This document shows, in pieces, positions 32,800 to 43,897 of a stretch of DNA of 64,000 nucleotides. Source of the stretch: Gossypium raimondii. Lineage: Eukaryota > Streptophyta > Magnoliopsida > Malvales > Malvaceae. Location of the stretch: the NCBI RefSeq assembly GCF_025698545.1, contig NC_068565.1, positions 7,068,001 to 7,132,000 of the forward strand. The letters are read 5' to 3'. How positions within the stretch are numbered: the stretch's first letter is position 1; the number at the start of each line of letters is the position of its first letter. The notes beneath the pieces are model-generated. The model saw only the letters and a list, made by a program, of their open reading frames with translations. It ran no database searches and was not told where the DNA came from. The translations under genes were made by a program, and so were the position numbers.

Positions 32800-35207
32800 T
32801 ATTTTCCTTAATTTAGCATGGTAGGCTTAATTACCCCTAAGTTAACCTACAAAGATTATGTTTAAAAATTTGACTCTAAAAGTACCGACATTTTGTAATG
32901 GAAAAACCCTATTTTCCTTGTTATTCCATCAATATCACTTATTTGATCATTGGATGCTTAGAAAATTAATTGTCAAAAATCAAAAACCAAAATGACTTTT
33001 TTTTTAAATTTTAAATCCACAAATTTTAGTTTCTAAAATAAAATAAAAAATAAAAAATGTTGGATTAAATAATGGGAGAAGCCTTGTGGGATTTGTCTTC
33101 TTTATATGATTGAAAACTTGTACGGATGTCTTTAAAGGCAAGGCATCCCATATTCGAAGAATTAAAGATGAAATGAGAGTAGCACCAACTTTTGAAAGCG
33201 ATTTTCCAGAGCATTTTCCGAGAAAATTCAGAGGAAGTAAAAGCCAAATTGCGCAACTATTGGGTAGCTGTAAAAACCCCCTCCAATTCAAGCTTTTAAT
33301 TGTGCGGTCCTCCATATCTCACATGTTACAGTTTAATTACCTGTCCCTTTCTTTTGAAACATATGAATATATGTTTATATACATATACTAAGTTCTTGGT
33401 ATCCATGGTAATTGAGTAGCACGAAGTAAGGCAAATAATTATTATAATTACTTCATACATATTGTTTAAAAGAAAAAAAGATTATCTTATCCTGTATCCG
33501 GTTTTTAAAAAAGGAATAACTCGATGTAAAATCTATTAGATAATTTAGGTTTCGCCATCCGTATTCAGGGGTTGGCTCCTTCATCCTCTCATCTGCATCC
33601 TTATTTTTGAAAGGATTTTTGGCGGTTGTTTCAAGATCTCATGTCAAGAGATGAATCCTGCGGTTGTCTTTCAAAGAAAAGAAATAAGTATTATGGATGA
33701 CCAAGTATTTTTAACGAAATAGAAAGAAAAAAAATGTCCTTTCTTTCATTATTGAAAGGGATATGCAAGTACAACCTTTTAAATATACAATAAAATTTTA
33801 AAATATTAATATATTCGACACCACTTCTATAAAAAATATATAGCTTTCACGAATTAGGAATTAATTCCATTATTTTACACAAGAAAATAATAAATTCACT
33901 TAAACAACTTTTTATTTATTAAAATTCATATAAAAATCGATGAATACTTTGGTTATTATAACCTTAAAATTAATTGCTTATCCTTTATCATTTATCATAT
34001 ATAGTATTATGGAAAAATTATTTTATAAACTCTTCTCACCACATCATTTATGGTCATTTTCTAATTATTTAATGATATTTCAACAAATTTTTTTTATATC
34101 ATTGATGCATAATTTTAGTAATTTTTTTTACCCAGAATCTTGAATCCAAACTTGGACCTTGAATCCCGAATCTCGAACCCTAAACTGGTTTGGGTTTTGA
34201 GTTTAGGGTTTGGGTTTGAGGTTCAAAGAAAAAACATTACCAAAATTATGTATCAATGACGTGAAAAAAAAATTACTGAAATGTCATTAAATAATTAGAG
34301 AATGATCATAAATGATGTGATAGGAATGATCCATAAAATAATTTCTCGGTATTATGGGTTTAAATCTTGTTATGGTTAAATTTTTGTTGATTTATTATGT
34401 AAAAAGATAAAAACACACCCATAAGTTAAAATTGATGTCTGACTTAATAAAATACTTTAAAATAAATATAGATAACATAAAAAAATATTAAATTATTGTT
34501 CTGAACATCAAGAACAAAATAACAATTATTTTCATAATAAATAGTATCAAGCATATATACTTTCACAAGATTTTGTGTGTGTTAGTGTATATATAAACTA
34601 CCAAACATTCTCTAAAATATAATATGTATATATTTATGATTGTTTTTATTTGAAAGAGATAAGAATAAGGAGAATCCTTGCCTCAATCATGCAAGTGGAA
34701 CGTGAAGGGTTTCACATGGGAGGATTAATGGCTCGCGGCAATAGTCAGATATACAGCCAAAACTTGTACAAATGATAATGTTCTTACCCCCAATAAATAC
34801 ATACTATATATATATATATATATATGAGATGCCCATTATTATTTTTGTATGTATGTATGCAATCTATATTTTGTTGCTATGAATTTCAGTTAAAATTAAA
34901 TTAATCAATTGAATTAATTTTATTCGATTAAAATTTCGATACGGTTAACGGTTAAAATTTTTTATATTTCAATTAATTCGATTAATAGTAATTTAATTCG
35001 AATATTAATCGAACTAACTATCTGAACACCCATACTGAATCACTGAACATCAAGATTTGGAAATATATAACCATAAAAAAATATAAAACTATTTGCAAAA
35101 AGACTTAAAATTGGGTACAATAATTTATATTAATGACCTTCACTCACATAGTGCATGCCTTTGACTTAATTCATGATTTGGTCGTACGCTAAATTAGTGA
35201 GTTGGGT
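32800..35207. other. Intergenic, no gene assigned
   Basis: AT-rich. 33065-33391 is open on both strands and slightly GC-richer, but neither translation is recognised. CCC/TTTAGGG-like words near 34160-34215 again resemble telomere repeats. A short (AT)n tract lies at 34806-34826. Nothing else is seen. Confidence 0.4.
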
Positions 35208-35216
35208 CTTAGATAC
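35208..35216. repeat. Left 9-bp target-site duplication of the MULE
   Basis: CTTAGATAC, repeated exactly at 36600-36608. Confidence 0.9.
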
Positions 35217-36599
35217 GGGCAAATGACCAAAAAAGCCTTTTTTTTTCAAAAATTATCGAAATGAGTCAATTATTTAATTATTTACCGGAATGGTCCATTT
35301 TCCGCGAAATCATGTCCACGTCAGCGCGATGTCAGGGTACGCGCCAGGAAATCGCGTCCACGTCAGTGTGATTTGCTTACGTGGACACAAATCGCGCCCT
35401 CTAGGACTCGATTTGCTGACGTGGATGAACAATTTCTCATTTTTAGCTTGGAAACCTTTGAAAGGCCATATCTTTTCGCTCGGTTGTCCGATTGAGATGA
35501 TTTTTTTTTATTTCGAATAACTTTTCGAGATCTATGCGCTGAAAAACTGCTGAAGGCAGTTTGCCGCACTTTTCATCGAAAAATATCCCTTTTTGCCCCT
35601 AAATTTTGATTTTTCGGTTTAAAATTAAATTTTGAAACATTCAAATCATTATTTTTCTTATTTATTTGAAGTAAACACCGGATTTTTTTTTACAGAATTG
35701 TTGTATTTTTTTCTGATTTGACACGTGTATGGAATAGGTCCGATAAATCGTTAGAACGTAAGTAATATAATTAAGATAATAACAGTATTTTTATAATATA
35801 TCAATTAATTAGTTTAGCTTAGTTGGTTAAGATGCTTACTTTTTTCCCTTAGTACCTTGGTTCGAATCTTGTTGGTAACAATTTTGAATCTTTTTTGAAT
35901 CAATAGCAACAAGTACAAAAAAGATTCAAATGGCACATCATATTCCTCAACAGTCAACTCTTTTAGCATAGAAAAGGAATTCAATTAGAAATAACTTATA
36001 TAAAATGTTAGCTCATCGATGCTTAGGCAAAGACATCGGTAACTCATATAATTAAGACAGTTAGAATCATTGGTCGTTTGAGAAGAACTTAAATGAATTT
36101 AATATAAAATTATATTCAGTTGACTTTTCTGTACGTAACTATTAACATATACACACACTACAAATAATGATTTGAATGTTTCAAAATTTAATTTTAAATC
36201 GAAAAAATCAAAATTTAGGGATAAAAAGGGATCTTTTTCGATGAAAAGTGCGGCAAACCGCCTTCGGCTATTTGTCAGCGCGTAGATCTCGAAAATTTAT
36301 TCGAAATAAAAAAAATCGTCTCAATCGGACAACCGAGCGAAAAGTTATGGTCTTTCAAAGTTTTCCAAGCTAAAAATGAGAAACTATTCATCCACGTCGG
36401 CAAATCGCGTCCTAGAGGGCGCGATTTGTGTCCACGTAAGCAGATCGTGCTGACGTGGACGCGATTTCCTGGTGCGTACCCTGACATCGCCTGACGTGGA
36501 CGCGATTTCGCCGAAAATGGACCATTCCGGGAAATAATTAAATAATTGGCCCATTTCAATAATTTTTGAAAAAAAAGGGCTTTTTTTGGTCATTTGCCC
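35217..36599. mobile_element. Non-autonomous Mutator-like element (TIR-MULE)
   Basis: 1,383 bp. Terminal inverted repeats of about 438 bp (35217-35655 and 36162-36599) start GGGCAAATGACC and include GTGGACGCGATTTC-type words. It is flanked by an exact 9-bp duplication CTTAGATAC, the hallmark length for Mutator-like elements. The arms are GC-richer than the surroundings and keep high mutual similarity. No transposase ORF; the roughly 500-bp interior holds a SINE-like segment. Open frames in the arms are byproducts of the inverted repeat. Confidence 0.88.
35811..35885 (+). mobile_element. tRNA-like/SINE-like segment inside the MULE
   Basis: A box TTAGCTTAGTTGG at about 35815-35827 and B box GGTTCGAATCT at about 35870-35880, at pol III spacing. 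It differs from the other SINE family (no GAAGCGCATTAT). It may be a nested SINE or a tRNA-derived filler of the element. Confidence 0.5.
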
Positions 36600-36608
36600 C
36601 TTAGATAC
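36600..36608. repeat. Right 9-bp target-site duplication of the MULE
   Basis: CTTAGATAC, identical to 35208-35216. Confidence 0.9.
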
Positions 36609-36708
36609 AATTTTATGTTTCAAGCAATGATGATTAATTAATAGAATTCCATTTACCGAAAAATATGTATATAAATTTATTTAAATAGTAAAATTATAAT
36701 AATTGTTG

Positions 36709-37207
36709 GCATAATTGCTTATTTAGCTCTCCAACTTTACTAAAAATGTCATTTTAACCTTTTATTTAATTTTTCAACTTTTTAACTCTTAAACTTATGT
36801 TGTTTGTCAAATCACCCCAAAATAGATAGAAATGTTAACACTTATTAACTTTATTGACATAGCATACACGTGAATTGCCATGTGGATATCACATCGACAA
36901 TTAATTAACTTTTAAAACTTTAAAATTCAAAAATTATAAATTTTATTTTAAAAATAAAATGTATTAAAAAGTATAAAATTATAAAAGAAACAATATTTTT
37001 TTATTTTAAACAAAATTACCTAATTGCTAACGTGGCATATACATGGCAATCTATGTGTATTCCAAGTAAGCAAAATTAACAAATGTTAATTTTTTTCGAT
37101 TTGACAAACAATGCAAGTTCAATAATAAAAAAAAGGGGCGAAAATTAAATGGAGTGCTGAAATAATTTTTTTTTTGTAGAGTTGGAGAGCCAAAAAAATC
37201 ATTATGC
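36709..37207. mobile_element. Foldback MITE-like element
   Basis: Nearly palindromic along most of its 499 bp. The left arm GCATAATTGCTTATTTAGCT and CTCTCCAACT are mirrored by CATTATGC and AGTTGGAGAG at the right end. Both arms hold ACATGGCAA/TTGCCATGT-type words. The same family recurs at 61090-61531. No coding capacity. Confidence 0.7.
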
Positions 37208-39169
37208 TATAAATGTTTGATATTTTATTATTAAATATTTGGTACATTGCGAATGAAGTTTTTAAACTTTACAAATAAAGTCAGGTGATAACAAATGTCT
37301 TATAAAAGTACATAAATATTTTGATTACAACGTGAATCCTACTAAAGACCTTTATATATATATACCTTTTGAGATGAAGGTCGAGGAGTTCTCACTTGGG
37401 GGTCTTCCTCTTTCATTCTTTAGCTGTCAAAGGCACTTTTCTATACTTTCCCTGCCTTACAAAGATGAATCATTCCAACCCCTACGACCTTCTCCTTTTT
37501 ATCTCCTCTCTTGTTGATTTATTATATCAACAAAAATATTAAAAAGATAAAATATCTTTATTCTTTCAAAAACAAATAAAACAAAAATGATTGATAGCAA
37601 AAACTTAGATAGAGCTAGAGGGTTAAATCAAGAACTTTCCTTTTCCTGTTGATTGCCTTAGTTTAAAATAATCAACTTTACTAATCATCACTAAGCTCCA
37701 TACTTTTGTAGAAAACATATGTATAATGAGGAGGATTATTTATACATTATTATTTTTGTTTCTTTGCTAATAATCATTAGAAAATAAATTAAAGGGAGGA
37801 GAGGATATGAAGTGTTGAAGTAGCTAATTTCCCTTTGAGAATACAGATATTTGAGTAGCAAAAAGGGGATTATATTATAAAATATTAAATTATGAAAAAA
37901 CTGAAGAAAAAAACAAAAGATAGGAAGCTGCATGGAAACTCTGATTTTTGGACTTACATGTGAATAGTACCAAATGCTCTCTCTCTCCCCCACCCCCTAT
38001 CTCTTATGTCTTTTTCTTTCTCTCTCTTAAAATTACCCTTCCAAGTGTTCAAATCCAAATCCACCCTTCCTAGTCATATAATTTCTAGTTTTGTTTGTTT
38101 CTCTAGAAAATTTCCCTTATTTTCTACCCCTATTGTTTTATTTTTACTCTTTTTAACTTTGAATTTTTGTTACATAATTAGAGATAAGTCTATACATATC
38201 ATTTCATAATCCCATCATTATCATTTCAGAATTTGAGGGCTTTCTTTTGTAATTTTAAATTAAAAATTTGTGAGCATAAATTAATTCGACATTAATTTTT
38301 TATTTAAAAATAACGAATAGTTTATCTTTTATATTTCTATAACAATTATAAAAACAATTTAAATTTAGAACAAATTGTAGATATATCAAATTTGATTTAT
38401 ATTTGTTAACCAAATTCGACTTAAATAATCAATTTTAATTTATTCATAAAATTATAAAGATTAATATAAATATATTTATTTAATATTTTATTAATATATC
38501 AACACAAAACATAAATGAACGAAGAACTTAAACATAATCCATCTATGATGGTTGTATATAGTAAAATCGGAGATCAATACATCATTATAACAATTATGCA
38601 AGATATAATTTTGCGGACCATTAAATCAAAATTTTATTGAAACGAATTACAATTATTTATAAAATATTATATATTTATATGGAATTTCATACGTTAATAA
38701 TATATGAGATGTATATCAACACATTCTCTCTTTGACACGTTAGATGTATTAATCATTCAAGAGTTGAGAATGATAGAGGAAAGAGCTAGGAAGCTCAGCC
38801 AAAGGCCAGATCAGAGTTATTATTTTTATTTTATTTTTAATATTTAAAATTCCAATAAAGAAAAAAAAAAAAAAAGGAAGAAGAAGTTAATTGCATTGAA
38901 TATTGAAAGCAATATGTAATGTTGTAAGGACAACAATTTAGGTGTGGCAAATAATTCTCTGTTCTGAAAATCCAATCTTACAAAACACTCTTATACCATA
39001 AAATGGCCATATCTTGATATTCCAGACCAGTATATGTTTGACAGACGGTATGAGGACAATAAATGTCGATGAAAGGACTCCCTACTTAAATGTTCTCTTT
39101 CCTTGTTTTATAAAAAAAAAAAATTCATTCCTATTAATATTTGGTGGTAAAAGTGAATTTGTTGCTGAT
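37208..39169. other. Intergenic, no gene assigned
   Basis: AT-rich, with a CT-rich stretch at 37977-38030 and A-tracts near 38860. Short ORFs at 37332 and 38006 show no recognisable similarity and look like chance. Confidence 0.4.
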
Positions 39170-39300
39170 TGATTCTTAACTCGATTGGTATCGGCATTGT
39201 TGCTAGTGCAAGAGTATGTGGGTTTGAGTGCATTGAAGCGCATTGTACTATTATTCAAGGGTTGGAGATGGACTATGGCTAGTTCTAAGCATTATTATAT
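39170..39300 (+). mobile_element. tRNA-derived SINE, copy 3
   Basis: A-box-like TTAACTCGATTGGTATCGG, B box GGTTTGAGTGC, then ATTGAAGCGCATTGTAC, followed by a TAGTTCTAAGCATTATTAT tail shared with copies 5 and 6. Confidence 0.65.
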
Positions 39301-39599
39301 AAAAGGGAATAGATATATAAATTGTTGTTTTTTTAATAATTTATCTATTTACATTTCTACTTGTATAAAATCTTTAACTCAAATAGTGTCATGAGTTAAA
39401 TTAGTATCATATTAATTAACCACATATTAAAAAGCTAATTTTTTAAATAATAAATATTAATGTAAAAGAGTATTTATGTCTTTCAATATTTTTTATATAA
39501 TATTTTTTGAAAAAATAAACTATTTTTTTTGACAATTTTATTATAAATTCTGATTATATATATGCTCTTTTTAAGACAATGCCTAGAACAACCCATAAC

Positions 39600-39705
39600 T
39601 CATTCTTAACACAAAAATAGGAGGATAATATGCTTTAGCGCACTCGGACCTACATCCTTCTGCATAGACAACAATGCCCATGCCAATCGAGCTAAAAAAA
39701 ACATA
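39600..39705 (-). mobile_element. tRNA-derived SINE, copy 4
   Basis: On the minus strand: A box TTAGCTCGATTGGCATGGG, CATTGTTGTCTATGCAGAAG, B box GGTCCGAGTGC and GCTAAAGCATATTATCC. The clearest A box of the family. Confidence 0.65.
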
Positions 39706-39893
39706 ACTTGCACTAAAAAAAGCAATAATAATTTAAAATTTTTGTACGTATATATTAAGAAGTTGATTTTGTGCACGTTTAATTGCAGCTAGATTAATTA
39801 ACTACCAATTATAAAATAAGAGATATAACTTTTGGTTATATTATTCAATTTTTTACGGCTTTGTGGCATTACCATGAGATTAATCCACTATAA

Positions 39894-39932
<39 letters not shown>

Positions 39933-42723
39933 ATGTGATTTAAGCTCAGCTTGCTAGATCACTTTTTCACTAAAACTTTCTCCTTAACAACTTAGTTGTA
40001 AATTGATCAACAATAACTGCTTATAATAAATTTCCACTAAAATAAGTTCTTTCTTTATCTCATATATATAATAATGACATGCCTTCTCTTAAATAAACAT
40101 GGCTTGCACAATTACAATCAATGCGAATCTTTAATTCCTTGAAATCAGTTTGAAAAAAATTTCAATATAGAATGAAATAAATAAAATTATCTTTATGTAG
40201 TCTTCTAAAGAATACGAATATCTTTAAAAAAAACTCACATTGGAAGCCTTCTAAACATCATTGCTTAACTTGATATTCTTCGTGATGTTAAAAGTCTTGG
40301 ACAATAAACTTTGAAAAACCCCAACAGTTTTAATAAAAAAATGTCAATTAAATATGACAAGTTAAATTGGTCCGTTAGATACAAAGATGAGTCGTAATTA
40401 AAATTACAATTGACCATATAAATGGCAATAATATATATTGGATTATAGGTGTGAGGCAAGAACTTTTTAGTCACACACATAATGAGTATAAGGTAATATA
40501 TAATTCTAATATTTTATATACTTTATATTTGTGTTACCATTCATGTCTGACCACATTTATTTGATCTTATGTAACATTATATATTACAATTTCTAAAATG
40601 TGGGTCCTCAATAATTTTTATATTTAATTAATTTGTGCCCTTTCAAGCGAGATGCCCCATGGATGGCACCTGAAATTACGTTAACAAAATTAAAAAAAAA
40701 AAAATAAAAAGTTAAAAAGGGGATATTATTATATATTGGATATTGTAACAACAAAGATATACATACACAAAAGAACTAAGTTCTCAACGCTCACTTTACA
40801 CTTCTTACTACTTGTGTTTTGTTTTTTTGTTACTCACTTTCTTGTCTTGTTGAGCTTTTGCGTGGCCTCTGGTGAATGGATTTAGTAAATTAGATTTCAA
40901 AAGAGTCGTTAAAGCAATAGAATTTAGACAAAATTAAGAACCTTCATATGATAGTGCCCCATATATATATAAGTGTAAAATATTGTTTCAACATATTTTA
41001 GGTTCAGCACACTAACATGTTGTAATTACATCTTTTAAGTATTAAGGTTATATCAATTAGGTTTTTTATTATTATCGAAATCGTTAATTTAATTGTTAAA
41101 TGACACATTAGGTGTTAAAATAGCACAACCTCACATCTAAACAATACAAAGTTGTGAAGTGTTTGCACTACTATAAATAGAGGAGGTTTCTCCACTTTTT
41201 AAATCATCCCAAAAGTTGTCATTTTCTATGTAAGGTAAAATTTCTCTCTTCTTATTTGCAATTTTTCGTTTGTATCTTTTACAATAAAATATATTTAATA
41301 GCGTCTGAGGACGTAAGTGTATTTTGTCGAACTTTGTTAAATTTCTGGTGTTCTCTATTGTTTTATTTATCTTTTAGTATAGTAATATATGGTGCTATTA
41401 AATTACATTATATGGAGATTCTGTCCTGGATATTGGGCTTTAAGCAGGACCATTTGTGATCCCTTCAATCTTTCCTGAGAATTGAACATAGTGTGGCTTT
41501 CTAGTACAATGATTTACTCTATTCGCACAACATCAGATCTTATCTGACATAATTTGAAAATGAAAAATTTAAGAAAAATGGATGTTTTTACATTTAATAG
41601 AAGCTTTAGCGTTCATTCTATATTTTTTGTTTTTAAAAGTTATACGGCAACGTTCTATTTTTCTTTAAAAATTTCATTTTAAATTTAGCTACATAAGATT
41701 TAACGTGTTATTTAATGATTAAATTAACGGTTTAATAAAGAAAGGAATCAATTAATATAATATCTACAATTTGAGAATGTTTTAAAACATGAATACCAAT
41801 TTAAAATAAAAGTCATAATTTAGAAATATGAATTGTGGTCCAATTTTTAAATTTAAATGTGTTAACTTTATAAATAATAGTTTATATTAGATTAACTTGA
41901 ATTGAAAAGCTGTATGTCCAAATCCAATCCCATGCCTAACTTGTTAGGTCAAAATGTTTATTGACATGAAATCAAATTTAATTTTATTATGAATCATAAT
42001 AATATTTGATATAGTGTATACTCTCTTATCCATAGTGAGTTAACCACAACCTTACACTTCATTAATGACTTCTAAAATTTAAAATTTTTATTTTAGTCCT
42101 AAATTTAAAAAGAAGTTAAACATTTTAGTATGTCTAATTAAAACTATAAATTTAAATTTTTTTAAACAATTATACAAAATTCCCATATTTTAAAATTGTG
42201 ATATTTGATAAGTGATAAGTAAGGTTTTGATTGTGGAAGATCTTCCTTTTTATTTTTAATTCTTTTACACAATACGTTTCCCAAGCATTAAAAAAAAACA
42301 CGACATGCTTTGATCTTCTAGAATTTTGAACATTCAAGTAGTTTTAGGGTTTACTCGCCCATGCAAAATCATTGAAAATAAAAAGAAAGCAAAAAAAAAA
42401 CCCTCAATCATTTGAACCACAGTCCCTGGATATCATTGATTCAAACCTTTAATTATTCTAAAATTTCACCAATGGGGAATGGTGTAATTATTATATTTAC
42501 CTGCATTTTCACTAACTAAAACTTGCATGTGGACCACCCAAGGTCTTAAATGTAAGAAACAAAAGGGTGCAAGTTGTAAATATATTAGGACTATCACAAA
42601 TAGTTTTACTCATATTTTAGCAAAGTGGGAAAAGTTCTCGCTTATTATTTTGTATGACAGTTTTTACCCATATTTCTTGTTTTAAGTTTTAATTCGTACT
42701 ACTTATTTTTTATTTGGAAAGCT
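39706..42723. other. Intergenic, mostly unassigned; possible LTR or promoter fragment near 41172
   Basis: (AT)n at 39899-39928. A TATAAATAGAGG at 41172-41183, followed by T/C-rich sequence, resembles the promoter part of an LTR, but no partner repeat or coding region was found. The rest is AT-rich with no gene seen. Confidence 0.35.
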
Positions 42724-43461
42724 ATTAAAATAATCACTATTGTTTACCTCATATTATATTTTAGTTACGTATGTTTGAAATGTTACGTTTTAGTCACTTA
42801 TGTTAACATGTTGTAATATTTTAGTCACTGAGTATTAATTGCTGTTAATGGTGTAACGGTAAGCTGACGTGGCACGTTAAATCATCGTTGCAAATAAAAA
42901 TTTTAGGTTAAATTATACAATTGGTCCCCTTTTTTTTTCGTTTTGAGCAATTTAATTTTTTCTCTCTTTATTTTCCATTCTTTTCTGCTTCTCCCTTTGT
43001 TTTCCTCCCTTCTTCATCTTTTTTAACGTAGTTTTTCTATGTTTTCCATTTGTTGAAACTAGTCCCTATACTTTTTTTTGAACAATTTAATTTTTCTTTT
43101 TATTTCTTTATTTTCCTTTTCTTCTAGTTTTAACAAATGAAAAATATAGAAAAGCTACATTAAAAGAGATGGAGAAGGGAGGAAAACAGAGAAAGAACTT
43201 GAAGAGAATGAAAAATAAAGAAAAAAATTAAATTGCTCAAAACGAAAAAATATGGGGGTCAATTGTATAATTTAACCTAAAATTTTTGTTTGAATTGATG
43301 TTTTAACGTGCCACGTCAGCTTACCGTTATACCGTCAACGATAATTAATGGCTCAGTGACTAAAATATTACAACACATTAACATAAGTGACTAAAACATA
43401 ACATTTCAAACACAAGTGACTAAAATGTAACGTAAGGTAAACAAAATTAATTATTTTAATA
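42724..43461. mobile_element. Large foldback element upstream of CNGC4
   Basis: About 738 bp, inverted-repeat along almost its whole length. The left arm has ATTAAAATAATCACTATTGT, GTTACGTTTTAGTCAC, GCTGACGTGGCACGTTAAA and AATTATACAATTGGTC. The right arm has each of these in reverse-complement order, around a loop near 43050-43130. Transcribed through, it would make a long hairpin RNA. A related single arm lies at 50020-50115. Confidence 0.8.
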
Positions 43462-43897
43462 ATTTATCCTTTTTTATTTTATGTTTAACTATTACAATAT
43501 ATATATAATAAATAAGTTTTTTCTTCGTATTATTACATTAATAATCAAACGAAGTCTAATAGAATTTATATCCTATTATCAATTGAATTTGAAAAAAAAA
43601 TTGAATGTTTTGGTTCATTATTTTTGGGTTCAACTAACTCTCTCTATTAGGAGAGTGAATTTTAATTCCAAAAATGGTGAAGGGCATTAATGTACATTCA
43701 ATAATTTGTCAGTACATATATTATTGTCTTTCCCTACTAGCTCCCTATCGTCTCCAATTATTATGTCCTTTCTACATATTTCATCAATCTTTGCCTCTTA
43801 AACAATTCTAACTTATATTCCCCTTCTTCTTCAAACCTCTAATGACCATCTCTCCTTAGCCCCCAAAAATACCAATCAAAATTTTTTTTCTTTTGCG

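Noticed and set aside
33065..33391. Open frames of 93-103 codons on both strands
   Set aside because: Neither translation resembles a known protein, no splice partners or start context were found, and overlapping frames on both strands suggest chance.
35290..36623. Open frames in the MULE arms
   Set aside because: They mirror each other because of the inverted repeat and show no transposase or other recognisable motif.
37332..37517. 61-codon ORF near a CT-rich tract
   Set aside because: No similarity recognised; AT-rich flanks and no gene context.
41172..41183. TATAAATAGAGG as promoter of a gene
   Set aside because: No coding sequence follows within a reasonable distance; it may be an LTR fragment, but no partner was found.
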